The notes under the pieces: model-generated | Told to the model about the DNA's origin: nothing | Databases searched by the model: none | What the model saw: the letters and a program-made list of their open reading frames with translations, nothing else | Shown: positions 1 to 11,727 of the stretch, piece by piece | Layout: each line of letters starts with the position of its first letter | How positions within the stretch are numbered: position 1 is the first letter of the stretch | Source: Epichloe hybrida | Taxonomy: Eukaryota; Ascomycota; Sordariomycetes; Hypocreales; Clavicipitaceae | Direction: 5' to 3' | Length of the DNA stretch: 64,000 bases | Assembly (NCBI GenBank): GCA_019022495.1 | Contig: JAFEKR010000002.1 | Coordinates: forward strand, 5,828,001-5,892,000 | Position numbers and translations under genes: made by a program

Positions 1-1392
1 AACCAAGGCTGTCGCAGGTTCGCAGGTGATATCGTGGTGGTGTGCAAGAGACTGGAAGCGAAGGGGGCGGCGGTGTAAGTCAATGTCTGGCAGCCCTCCG
101 CAAGTGAGGCCGACGTGAGCGGTAAGAGGGAGCGCGAAACGAGCGAGAAGAAAGGAGGAGCTGTGGTGGTTCCTTCCCGTTAGAAAAAAAAAAAAAAAAA
201 AAGACCAACCAAACTCACAACGACCGTGGGAACTCACAACGATCGTGGATGCCGCAACGACGAATTGGAAGAAAATGTGAATGAACAGAAACCAGTGTAG
301 CCCCTCTCCGATGGAAGCTGCCCGGATGATGTAAAGAGGTGCAAGAGGAGAAGATAATTCGCAGGCGGCTGGCTGTCTTCTGTCTGGTCTGGTGTGTGTG
401 CCTTGTTGTCTGTCAATGTTTTGGTCTCGGCACCGAGAAGTGGTCCAGGGACCAGGGCTCACTGATCAGCTCCGGCTCCTGCAAGTATTACAGTGGGGTG
501 AACGTACCCGCAGCGCAGCCGCCTGCTCGCCTGCGTCAACGTCATATTAATCATTTGATGGACAAAATGGCAAAATGAGCCGGGGTGCCTGGCAAGAAAC
601 AAAAGGTGGTCCCCAGTGTCCCCAGTCGGATCCACCTCTGCCACCGCCTGGTTGGCTGCCCGGCCGTCCGCCCCTGTTGCCGGGCCACCGCTCCGAGATT
701 GGAGATGCGAGCGGCTGACCATCGCAGAAAAACCCCAGCGTTTGATAAGGGGAGTGAGTGATAGCGATCCGTGCAGAGTATGGACTACTCCGTAGTAATG
801 TTACAAAAGGGGAGCGTTTATAGCATCCCCTCTAAAAGGGCGTGGCGCCCGCTACGCTCTATTACAGTATGTACAGTGTACAATACAACTAGCCCGTCCC
901 CCGCATCGGTACATGGATGCATCAATGCCGCTGGCTGGCGTGCTCCGGCGTTCGTAAAATGGTATATTATGTACATGGTATAAATTTCTCACAGCGGGCA
1001 AGGAAGGGTCCCCTGGCTCGTCACACTCGCTCCCCCGATGCATCGATGGCCTTGGATCGACGGGGGTTCGCGCTTCCTCGCCATGATTTAATTTAATTTC
1101 TCTATTGTGCAACGTTTCTTGAAAAATTTCCTTTCGACGGCTTGGCTTCGGTCTGGCATTGAGCCATCATTTGTCATTCGACCGGACGTTTAAAAGATTC
1201 CTTCGTGCCTCAAAATGAATCGCTGACATGGAACGAAGAGGCTCGTAGTGTTCAGTCGTGTGATTCGAGAATGTCATACGGTCCGTCATGTACGGATCAC
1301 AATGTTTAACTGGTTGCCAGCCATGTGCCTCCCTGCTATCCAAATATATGTCCTTATATATGGAGTACATTCCGTCATCGACGCCATTCTGT
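1..1392. other. Intergenic region left of the Rgp1 gene
   Basis: Ordinary base composition and no convincing coding sequence: the open frames here are short, overlap on both strands and resemble no family I know. A run of 19 A lies at 184-202. The stretch from about 1100 to 1392 is presumably 3' UTR and terminator of the minus-strand gene that stops at 1393. The far-left part could be the promoter or 5' UTR of a gene outside the window, which I cannot show. Confidence 0.6.
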
Positions 1393-3939
1393 TTACACTG
1401 CCAGGCCCTCCTCGGAGGCTTCGTCTCGCTCGAGCCTTTCCAAGCCATTGCCGACGGCGCCGTAGACGCGCAACGGCACACACACATCAAAGCTTTCGCA
1501 GGCCAGGTTCTCCATCGCCACAAGCACGAGGCCACCCTTTTCGTCTTGGGAGATTTGCTCCAAGAGCGGATGCGGAACTGGCAGCTCACTTGAACTTGAT
1601 GCATCAGGCCCCTGATATGGAACTACGAATTCGACTCGAATCTTCCACTCCAAGTTGATGCCGCTGGTGACAAACTCTGGTGTGGCGGATATTGGTATTG
1701 TTGGCGTAAATACGACTCGTCGCGAGTACATGGCCGCCTCCGAAGAAGCAACATAGACTTTTCGCGTGACGCGTTGGAGGCTTGATTCGGATCGAACTGC
1801 CAATGACGCATCTACCTTTTCTGACGTCTCCAAAGTAGCATGGACCGCGTAGCACGGTATGTCAGCATCAGTGAAATCGACAGCCATGGTCACAATTTCT
1901 CCGAGTCGATAGGCCGGTCTTGTAAGCATGACGACGCCGACCCGTTGCCCGTTTCGTGCAATTTCAAATCTGTTGGCGCTTTGTTGTCCATCACTGGCCA
2001 TATTACTCCTCATAATCGCCAAATGAATCGCTTCCTTGGCCGTCGTGATCTCCTCGCATGTCGAGCTACGTCGCTGAGGATTCGCATCTGTTGGTGATAA
2101 CAAAGCCGCGGCTTGTGAGCCCAGTGGTCTCGCCGCGAGGTCATCGACGTAGGTAAGGAACTCATTCATGGTTGCCGGTGGACCGAATGATGCCCTCGGT
2201 CTGTGCGCTTTCGTGCGATTCCCCAGGCTCTTAACTTCTGCTGTGTCTCGTAACAAGATGTAGGGGTTCATGAGATCATGCCCGAGAATCTCGCCGTGAG
2301 CGTTGACGCTACCCAAGACCCTGAACGGAATCTCAACAGATCGCACCTGCTGTTCCTTGATACCTCCGGCCCGCTGAGTGCCAATAATAAGGCTGTATGA
2401 GATCTTTATCGTTTTGCCCTTGTGGGATGGAGGCAATCCTTTGGGCAAGCAAAAGCTGTATTCATATGATCGGCTCTCTCCTGGGGCCAGCTGCAAGTCG
2501 ACAAAAAGAATAGATTGTGGTGTGCTGAGCAGCGGAATCGATTTCGAGTTGGCCGCCCCGCGGATTTCCTTTATCGTGCTCAGTTCTCCGCCGCCGAGAA
2601 AATCGCCCAGAGAGTTGCTGATGTTTCCCCAACCAAGTCCTCTCATCAAAAGACCAGGCTCCTTCTTAGTCGGCTCAAGGCTGATCACGCCTCCGCCTCG
2701 ACCGCCTACGGCTCCCTTCTTTTTCACCTGCTCAAATGGACCCAGGCTGACCAGTGAGCCATCCAGGGTAAAGTTTCCTTGGATTTGAGCATATCCCATC
2801 ATCAGTGACTCTGGCGTCTTCTGTTGCTGTGCCATCATTCCAGAGCTACGTCTCAAGTGTGGCGGCCGTCCATTGCCTCTTGTCTGAGGTTGGGTCACAT
2901 ATTCCGAAACCAAGGTTTCCGAGGAATTGTTGCTCATAGCGTAAAATTCACCGCTACTTCGCGGTGTGCCTCCAGGAACCGTGTTGCTGGCTAGAATTCG
3001 AGCAGCCGGGCGCTCAACCGCACTGAGTGGGTGTTCCTTGGATCGTGCAGTTAAGTTGTTGTTGTTGGAAGGGCTAGCCCTTCTGGGACTAAGAAGACCA
3101 CCCGCGCTTCTCGCATCCGAGGTTCCATGTTCTTCGTTTTCGGGTGGTGGCGCTGCAGGAAAACGAAAGTCCGGCATTTGCCGTCTGGCCGGAGACTTTG
3201 GAGATTTTCGTTGGCTGGTCAAGCTAGGGGTCACTGGTGCTGTCGAAGTACCAGGGAATCGACCAAATCGATCGGGAGGATAGGATGCATTGAGCAATGG
3301 CGAGCTGATGTGTCGGCTGAAGAAAGGTGCTAACCCAACTGTAAGCACATGAACCGACGAGTGCATACAGAGGCTAATCTACTCACCTGATTGGGACCCT
3401 GGGCCAGGTGTAGTCACACCTTGAGGCGGAATCTGCAAGCTCGCCGCACGGTTGTGGCTACGATGTGGCCGTTGTGATCTTGATGGCAATTCATTGCGAT
3501 GTGCGTGTTCCTCGGGTGCATTGGTCGATCCAATGGACACGATAGATAGCGATCGCTTATGGCTATGGCCTGGGCGCCAATCGTATCCGCTACCAGCAGT
3601 CTGTGGCCACTGAAATGAGCCCGGTCGACTGTGCGAGTGTGTCGTAGGAACGCTGAGGGATAGAGCAGACCTGCGATGGCTTCTCGTCGTAGTCGTCGAA
3701 GGCGGCGACGTCAGCCCAATGTTTCCCTTGGCCGCGCGGGCTTGCAATGGCACTGCCAGGCGCTGGCGTTCTCCCTGAGGCTTCTGCTGCTGTTGCTGTG
3801 ATCTTTGTTCTCGGGATTGGTTCGCGGTCGAGGCCACGTTCCTGAAGGTCACTGTGCATTTCACCTCCTCGCCAGCGAAGACGGTCTGGTCGCGCCATTG
3901 GATGAAGACCCGAATGTTGCTCTGGGGTTCAGGAGGCAT
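1393..3939 (-). CDS. RGP1: Rgp1 family protein, Ric1-Rgp1 GEF subunit for Ypt6 (two exons)
   Basis: Exon 1 is 3939-3387 and exon 2 is 3338-1393. The 48-nt intron (3386-3339) starts GTGAGT and ends TTACAG; without splicing, exon 1 runs into a stop after six more bases. The joined protein is 832 aa. The N terminus (residues about 9-36) reads IRVFIQWRDQTVFAGEEVKC, the arrestin-like opening typical of Rgp1. Low-complexity Gln/Ser/Pro-rich linkers follow (about 38-180 and 195-370). Conserved blocks return at about 466-478 (LQLAPGESRSYEY), 520-550, 641-656 (RFEIARNGQRVGVVML) and 746-759 (NLEWKIRVEFVVPY). In yeast, Rgp1 with Ric1 activates the Rab GTPase Ypt6 for endosome-to-Golgi traffic; transfer of that role here is inference from family. 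Nothing is truncated, and base composition is normal, so the gene lies outside RIP. The start is the first ATG giving the family N terminus. Confidence 0.9.
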
Positions 3940-4440
3940 GGTCGAGGTGGCAAATCAACAAGCCCCTCGACGAGGGTTGGGAATATGCAATTGATCAGAT
4001 GATGGCGGACGCAGCATTTCCGCTTCAATGTTTTAGCAGTATTGCGACAAGTCAGGACTCCTGTGTCCGCCAACGTCATGACAGCGGACGTCGAAGGGGT
4101 TGGTTGGGTTGGTTGGGTGGAGCGAAGCTTGACTCTTCTGGACGACAACCCCACAAGCGCCACTCATGTGTTTCCAAGCCTTACCCTGTACCGAAATATG
4201 CAATGTCCTGTCCAAATCAACGTCCCGTTATTGAACTTTATTCTGATAATGACAGTAACAATTGACCAGCAACATGAAGTAACTACACACTCCTTTTTGA
4301 TTCAATACTGTTTTGTCCATCAACTGTATGTAAACGTCGGTGTGCCACGATGCATGCAGTCAATTATCGGGCATTTGCCTCCCCTAGATGGCCATCGCTC
4401 TGACCCCAACAAATTTGCACAGTCCGGTTTGGATGCCCAT
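3940..4440. promoter_or_regulatory. Intergenic: presumed promoter/5' UTR of the Rgp1 gene and 3' flank of the next gene
   Basis: 501 bp between two genes in tandem minus-strand orientation, with no coding signal I accept. It contains a G-rich tract on the + strand at 4096-4120 (runs GGGG, GG, GGG, GG, GGG separated by TT or T; C-rich on the gene's coding strand), upstream of the Rgp1 start. No TATA or other element could be assigned with confidence. The promoter role is inferred from position only. Confidence 0.4.
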
Positions 4441-5829
4441 TCATGTCAGGTCTACAACTTCGCATCCGTCCTCCAGCTTCACCGCTTTGATTCTCCTATG
4501 CCCAGATACTTCGATAGCATCATCATCTGTGAGATCGATGGTACGCTTGAGTCTTAGGGTGCTGTTGGTCTCCTATTGTCATATAAGTCAGAATAAAAGA
4601 GGTGTGCCTCTGCTGATTGACATCACTGGGTTGATATACTTGGTTGATTTCTTTCTCCCTTTTCACTCGGAATACTTTTTCATCCAAGGATCGAAGCTCA
4701 TCTTTTGTCATAGCTCGAATTTGATCTAAAATAGACTGCTGTGGAGGCGGGGTTTGAGGTAGTATCATTTCATTTTGCAGAGCGCCTAAGAAATGTTAGC
4801 ATTATTGAGACATACGCTTTTTAGACGAGGAATAAGCATAATCATACTGCGAGAGCGGTAACGAAACGTGTACTGCGCAAAGACCTGTTCATGGCTAACG
4901 ATGACCTCAGTGGGTGGCTGAATGACGGGACCTTCAGTGAATCTGCATCGTTTAGTTTGAAACTAACAAAATTACAGTTTGAGCGATATACCTTGTACCA
5001 TGTGACAGCTGTCTGCCTTTCATGGATTTCTCTGCTAATGTGAAACCCTCCTCTTGCTTGTAGTTTTGGGTGTTGGGCACAAGGCTCTTCCCATTCAATG
5101 TACAGGTGTTAACAGAAACCACAATAGTTCCTAGATCTGCACTAATTTGAGTATCTCTTTTGATTATTGCTTCAGCTGTTTCCTCAACTATAAGTTGTCA
5201 ATACTGTGTAAATCAAGCCTGAAGCGAACACGGCATAGAATACACTTACCAGTCGTTACCGGCGAGAAAGTCAATTTCTGCCTCCTGTGCACCTTGGATT
5301 TGGGCGACAACATCTCTGGACCGATGAGAGAATGATTACAAGGGCGGGACGAATCCCAGTGCGAGTCGACACGTCCTAGAATGGACTTTCCATCTACAGA
5401 CAGGCGGATACATAAATTCCTCTTGCCCGGAAGCTTCAAACCAGGGGCAATCGTGACCTCGATAGTGTAAGTCTGACCAGATTTTGATTCGATATAGCAT
5501 TCATGCGACGGATGGTCAGGAATAGGAAGAGTATGGTCGTCATCTCGACAAGGCGAAGGGTACTCCTTGGCTGGCTGGCCGTTGACGTGCACACTAACGT
5601 CGATTTCGGGATTTGGGTGAGAATAGCCATTGACTCGATGCCAAAAGTCGTGGAGTCGATCAGAGAAGTGCGAAGAAACAAAGTTGCTGAAGCCAGCCGC
5701 GCACCGTTGACAGTTGGATTTCACAACGAGGCACGTGGAACCAACCGATTGGAGTGTGATTCACGAAACGCAACAGGCTTTGTCAGCGATGAAGTCCAGT
5801 TCAAGTTGTAGGTTGTCACGGTCGGCCAT
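4441..5829 (-). CDS. DUF7918-type fungal protein with C-terminal IDLT/acidic motif (six exons)
   Basis: Proposed exons: 5829-5765, 5686-5250, 5187-4992, 4942-4848, 4785-4640, 4572-4441. The introns are 49-78 nt, start GTGAAT, GTAAGT, GTATAT, GTATGA and GTATAT, and all end in AG; the last two have CTAAC and CTGAC branch-like sites. All phases agree, giving 356 aa. The domain begins near residue 47 (EIDVSVHVNGQPAKEY) and shows the family blocks LGTIVVSV, FTLAEKSMKGRQLSHGTR and YTFRYRSRS (to about residue 265). A charged segment, then TIDLTDDD (about 324-331) and a terminal EVVDLT follow. I recognise this as the uncharacterised DUF7918 family; the function is unknown. The first exon is the weakest part: the frame upstream of exon 2 has no ATG, so a start by splicing from 5829 is inferred. 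An ATG at 5629 begins MAIL, a typical family start, but lies in another frame. Confidence 0.75.
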
Positions 5830-6564
5830 GACAGGCGATTCACAGGAAATTCACCTTGAGTCATTGAGGGAATTTTTTCGATTCACGGGATCCACTTTCA
5901 CTTCACTTTAGAGAATATCTTTCTTTTCGCGCACAAGACTAGAATTTCGGGTTTCCTTTCCTCTTTATCTTTATTGTTCTTAGTTAATACATTTTCATTT
6001 GCAGCGTCCTGACCTGCACCGATGAACTGTGCTGTGACATGGGTGGATTGTTACAGGATAGCTACTTTATATAGTCATACAAAGCTTATACGCCTCTTCT
6101 ACTAGCTTATTTTTTCATAGTGAAATAAGATTTTTTTTAAGTCTGTATGTAGTTAATAGGCACGTAGCTACGCGCCCCTAGCTACCCCCTAGCTAGCATA
6201 GTATATATGTAAGAAAATAGACAAATATAAACCTGTTGAGAACACAAGGAACTCCCGTATATAGGGGTAAGACTTGGATCAGGAATATACTATGTGTTCA
6301 CGTATTCAATATCGGGTCTATCTAAGAAAGGAAGAAGAAGCTAGAAATAAAGCAGACCTACTCCGTAGTGCGCGATTCATATGAAAAGAGGGCTATGGTT
6401 ACCACGTGACAAGAGGCCACGCTGCCCGGCGTGGTCGCGATTGCGGCTGCAGTTGGCCCGCGTAGGGGGACCCATAATTGAAACCGCGCAACGCGATTAT
6501 TCACATCATGCTTGTTCCAACAAAACCTTGATCTAGAAATTTCTATGCAAATTAAGAAGAAAAT
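5830..6564. other. Intergenic boundary between genes and the transposon block
   Basis: Presumed promoter of the DUF7918-type gene, then a mixed-composition stretch. Composition turns AT-rich around 6060-6360, returns to near normal at about 6370-6540 (including a GC-rich inverted repeat GCCACGC...GCGTGG at about 6417-6437), and then the first LTR starts at 6565. No coding sequence seen. The five bases before the LTR are AAAAT; the matching duplicate would lie outside the window. Confidence 0.5.
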
Positions 6565-7309
6565 TGTTAAAAATAAGACTTATTTTTAGCCCTTTCTAGT
6601 TAAAGGACCTTTCAATTACTAGCTTGCATTGCAAGCCTAACAGCTGTGACTAACCGTGTGGATAACTAATCTAAATCAATTGTGAATTATTTAATTGCGT
6701 TATGGCTGCAAGCGTAGCTATAACCATAGCGCCACTAGTAATTAGGTAAGCTAGGGTGATGTAAGCAGGTTACCCTATAGCTATCTTTAATAGTGATTTT
6801 CTCTTTAACTAGAGGTTATATAAAAGTCTTATATATAGTAAATTAAAGCTAGAAGATAAGGCTTTTATTTAATGTAAGAATATTTTTTAGACTAAAATTT
6901 AGTGCATATAGGTTACTAGTTTATATAGTAGTAAGTTAATTTTTTGGACTTTATATATAAATGAATTTTGCGGAAAATAAAAAGTGGCTTATAAGACCTT
7001 TTTAGCAGTCTAAATTCACTAATATAGTTAGTAAGTATATAAGAGAAAAAAGATCTTTTTAATCTAGCTAGATAGCTAGGCCTCTTAATCTAATAGCCGC
7101 ATTGCCTATATAACATCACTAAAATCAATTCTATTAGTATATAAGATATTATAAAAGTTATCTAGATTAAATTCTATTAGTTAATAACTGCTAAAACCTT
7201 TTATTACATTACGTTAGTTATTCTAATGTAGTGGTTTTACTAGTCCCTAACCATAGAGCTACACCTATATAGCTATTGCTAGCTAGTAACTAGCTCCTTA
7301 TATTTCATA
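6565..7309 (+). repeat. 5' LTR of copia A1
   Basis: Starts TGTTAAAAATAAGAC and ends TTTCATA, the RIP-mutated form of a CA terminus (compare TTTCAATA in A2). It is 745 bp, against 810 bp in A2, because about 65 bp of GCAGCTATTAA-type internal repeats after the first 70 bp are absent. The likely primer-binding site follows directly (GGTTATAAGCC). Confidence 0.9.
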
Positions 7310-7379
7310 GGTTATAAGCCTAGCCTATTACTATAAAATTCTTTCTAGTGCACTTTACGTATAGTTATAGAAGACTTCT

Positions 7380-7580
7380 TGTGAGAACAATGGTAGCTAG
7401 GCAAGAGGTATAGGGGCTCTAGTATATTGACTAAAGCTTGCTAGGCTAAGTGTGTTATGCGTGCGAGTTGCTAGCTTATAGCTAGCGGCTCGCTAGTGTT
7501 ATATAGACCTAGCCCTAGGATATAGCCTACCCACGGGGTGCACTAGTAATTACAGGTGTTATTATAAGTAAGGCCTTATA
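7380..7580 (-). repeat. Left LTR of element D (3' LTR of the minus-strand element)
   Basis: 201 bp. The outer end (TGTGAGAACAATGGTAGC) is almost free of RIP, while the inner end is mutated to GGCCTTATA where the sister copies read GGCCTCACA. Confidence 0.9.
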
Positions 7581-9229
7581 ATTACCCCCTTACTTATAGC
7601 TAGGCTCCTAAATAGCTTACTAGCTATTATATAGCTATTTACTACCTAGTTACTATATTAAAATAATAATAAATAATAAGTAGCGCTTAAGTATAAATTT
7701 ACTAGTAACTTCTTATTATATTACATACTTTTCTCTTTTATAATACTAAATAAGTTTTTTTATAAATTATTATTATACCTTTAGTTATCCTTACTTTACC
7801 CTTACCTATTACTATATTTTTATTATAGAGGCTAAATATATTCCCTTAAAGGAATATTCCTATATATATTATTTACATACTAGATATATAGACTTTAAGA
7901 AAAACCCTTTATCTAAGCCTAAACTACTAAAGATTAACTATTAATTCCTTATTAAATTATTTACTATTACTATTATAATAGTAAAGCATTCTAAATGCTA
8001 TATTTAGTATTATAAATATAGTAATACTTATAATACTATAAGTATACTACTATTTACTAGTCTTTTAGTCCCTTATTTCTAATATCTTTATATAGGCAAT
8101 AGCTACTATAAAAGGTAACTTTCTAGACTTTTTAGTCCTTTTAGACTAGGCATAAACCCTTATAAATACCCTTAGTAATACTATTAAGGAGGACCCTAAG
8201 GACTTTATATTCTCTAAGGTAACTTACTTTAGTATTACTAGGTCTTACTTAGCCTTAATATTAGGTTTTAACTACACTAATATAGTATACTATATTATAT
8301 TTAGCCTTATAGGGGCTATAAAGGTTTACTAGGTTTATCTCTTTCTTACCTATATACTAGTGCTTTACTTATATTTTAAGGTAAGAGGTATTAATTTTAT
8401 ATAATTAGTATATTATATCTTAGTAATAACTTTCTATTATAATATAGCTAGCGCCTATCCTAGGAGTAGTAAGTATTCTATTCCTTTTTACTACTAATTT
8501 ACTAACCCTTTTATAGTAAAACTATTATAAACTTTTCTATATCTAGAAAATAAAGGTAACTTTATATTTATAGTCTTATAACCTAGGTTTTATACCCTAG
8601 GGTGTAGTAAAGTATTACTTTTTCTAGGTAATAAGGGGCCTTATTAGGAAGAATAAGAAAGTAAGTAAATACCTTCTTTATAGGGGTATAGTATATTCCT
8701 ATATAAGGGCTACTATAAAGGGGTTTTCCTTAACTCTCCTTACTTTATAAGTATATTTTCTTTTATTTTTTAGTAAGTAATCTAAGGTTTTTATTCTAGA
8801 GTATAATAGTAGCTAATAAGGCTATATCTTTTCTATAAGAATATTATATCTTTTTACCTATAACTTACTTATATCTTATTACTTTTCTTACTAGACTTAT
8901 TTTAGTAAAATGCCTAAATTATATATTAAGTGCCTTCTATATCCTTTACTATAACCTATTAGTTATATTTACTTAGCTAGCCTTTTTATTTTACTAGGTA
9001 TTTATTACTTTCTTAGGTCTTCCTATAGTCCTTAACCTCCTTAACTTTATACTTATTATCTTTATTCTCTAAGTCTAGTATTAGTATTTCCTTATCTCTA
9101 GTATCTTTATAGTAATTCTATAGCTCTAATAAGCTAATATAGAATATATTATATAGCTAACTATATTTTTTAGGTAATGTAAGTTTATATACTTATTTAC
9201 TTATAGCATTAAGTACTTAAAATAGTCTA

Positions 9230-9660
9230 ATAAATCTAGGGGTTAGCTTTTATTTTATATCCTTAAGCCTAATATTCTTTACTAATAGTAATACTAGATT
9301 ACCTCTTTTTAGTATTAATAGCTAGTAATACTAGTTATAGTACTTTACTTAGGTCTTAGTAGCTTTTTCCTAGTTTTACTTTAGCTACTCTTTAACTTTA
9401 TATAGCTTTATAATATATATATAGGCTTCTAGCACTTTCCTTTCTTTAGTTTTATCCCTAAGAGCTAGGTAAAACTTAGGTAAATAGCCTATAAGGGAGT
9501 AATTAGGAGAGTAGCCTATAGTCCTATTTACTATATTATTATAGGTAAATTAGGCTATTAGGAGTAGCTTAGGCTATATCTATTAGTTATTAGCTATAAA
9601 GCATTAAAGGTAATGCTTAAGCACTTAGTTTATTCTCTTTATTTACCTATTAGTTTAGGG
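9230..9660 (-). pseudogene. Integrase C-terminal half of Gypsy D (RIP-broken)
   Basis: The minus-strand frame reads VLKHYL, CFIANN, PKLLLIA, FTYNNIVNRTIGYSPNY, then LALRDKTKERKVLEAY and KRGNLVLLLVKNIRLKD. This is the Gypsy pattern of L.EYLR, W...L..AEFAYNN..H.STG.SPF followed by the post-core GD.V.L..KN. block. It is split from the RT by the hAT insertion. Several TAG/TAA codons interrupt it. Confidence 0.75.
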
Positions 9661-10020
9661 GTAAAACACTATAAAAAGCCTTTACTTTATATATAATAAG
9701 TAGTATAAGTCTAACTAGAATTAGCTTATAAAGACTAATCCCCTATTAGATATAATACCCTCTAGCGCCCTAAACCTTAGTTTAATTTTCTTATAGAAAA
9801 GCTTTACTAGTTTAGCTATATTAATTATTATAGTTATAAGTAAGAAAATAGAGTACTTAGTAAATTAGTCTATAATTACTAGGATTACGTTAGTCTTTTA
9901 TTTACTTACTTAGGTAACTAGTAATCCTATAATAAAATCTATTAAGATTTTTACCTATAGTTACTATAGTATTAGTAAGGATTTAAGGTTTTTATATAGG
10001 CAATGCCTTCTAGCCAGAGC

Positions 10021-10345
10021 ATGTAATGTAATGTAATGTAATGTAGTTTTTGGGGTTTGGATGTAATGTGTAATGTAATGTAATGTAATGTGTAATTATT
10101 ACACATTACATTACATTACATTACATTACATTACATTACATTACATTACATTACATTACATTACATTACATTACATTACATTACATTACACATTACATCC
10201 AAACCCCAAATATTACATTACATTACATTACATTACATTACATTACATTACATTACATTACATTACATTACATTACATTACATTACATTACATTACATTA
10301 CATTACATTACATTACATTACATTACATTACATTACATTACATTC
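10021..10345. repeat. TAATG / CATTA pentanucleotide arrays at the hAT left end
   Basis: TAATG repeats run to about 10095, then invert to TTACA/CATTA repeats until 10345. The two GGGGTTTGGATGTAATG-like spacers (10049-10066 and the complement at about 10192-10212) are inverted about a centre near 10097, so the left end can fold back. An open frame of LHYIT repeats across the array is a by-product of the 15-bp periodicity, not a gene. Confidence 0.9.
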
Positions 10346-11727
10346 ATTACAAATGTAATGTTAGGGGAAAAAAAAAGTGGGGTATATTAAGGTCTTATAA
10401 TATTATATAGAATTTTCTCTTCAAGATTAATATTAACCTTTTTCTCCTACTATTTTTTGTAAAATTACTATAAATTTTCTAAATTTTCTAAATTTCTTAT
10501 ATTTTAGATTATTACTTATAATTCTAGGTATAGGGTATTATAAGTAAGATGAATACTTAAATTATATTCCTTATTTTTTTTTCTATATTTGTAGGTATTA
10601 TAATACTAATAAACCTTTTTTCTAAGTATTAATATTAATTTATTTAGTATAAGTGTTTTTTTTACTAGAATATACCCTATATATACTTTTAGAAATAATG
10701 TTAAATAATATATTATAAATTCAAATAATTAGATTAAAAGATTATAAAATATTTCTATAATAGCTTTTATTTTTCTTTATTTAAAACGAAAAACTTAGTC
10801 TAATATCTATTTTATTATAATTAATATAAAATATTTCTAATATTTATATTTTCTTTTACACTTTTTTTAAATTTATTACTTAAAGATTAATACTTTATTT
10901 ATAAAGAATTCCTAAAATATTAGTAATAAAAGAAAAATATTTATATAATATTAGTAATATAATTTAAAAAAGGCTTTATTTATTATAATAGCTTTTAAGT
11001 ATATAAACTTATTATATAATATTATATACTATTTTTAAATATAGTATTTAATTATAATAAATTTATAGCTTCTTCTATATTAGGTAATATAAGATATATA
11101 TAATATAATTAGTATAATATAATTAGAAGAGACTTACTATACTTAAAATTAATACTTTTTTATATAGAAAATACTTTTTTATAAATAAAAATCAATTATT
11201 TCTTAGTAAAATTTATAGAAAAAGCTATAAATTAGCTAGATTTATATAATTTTAAAGCTATAGGTATACTATTTTAATTTTATAGAGTAAATATAAAAAG
11301 TGGGTCTTATGTGGGTCTTATGTGGGTCTATACTAGTTTGATTAGTCTTATTAGACTGTTTAGTCAATTGCGTCATTTGTGACCCACTTGCTTAGCTAAG
11401 TGAAAAAATTTTTAAGGAGGGGTATTCCTTTACTTTCTCTTTTCTTTCTTTCTTTTCTCTTTTCTTTTTACCTTAGTAAATCCAAAAAAAACATTTAGAA
11501 AAACCTTTACATAGTTAAGCTAATTGTGTTTACTCTTGTTTTTATAATCTTTTTACTTTTTAAATAAGTTACAAAACCCCTAAAAAAAACAAAAATCAGG
11601 AAAAATCAGGAAAAATCAGAAAAAAATCGACAAAAATCAGGAAAATTAGGAAAATTATACCTTTGAAAATCTGCAAAATCTACAAAAATCAGAGAAATCG
11701 GAAAAAAAGACCTAGACCCACTTCACT

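Noticed and set aside
459..1658. Short open frames on both strands left of the Rgp1 gene, and overlapping frames within it
   Set aside because: Low-complexity translations without family resemblance; several are antisense to the Rgp1 exons.
5436..5681. Minus-strand frame starting near the MAIL text as a separate gene
   Set aside because: Out of frame with the conserved DUF7918 domain; retained only as evidence about the uncertain start.
10088..10390. 100-residue open frame of LHYIT repeats
   Set aside because: It is produced by the CATTA pentamer array, whose 15-bp period avoids stops; no start context and no other coding sign.
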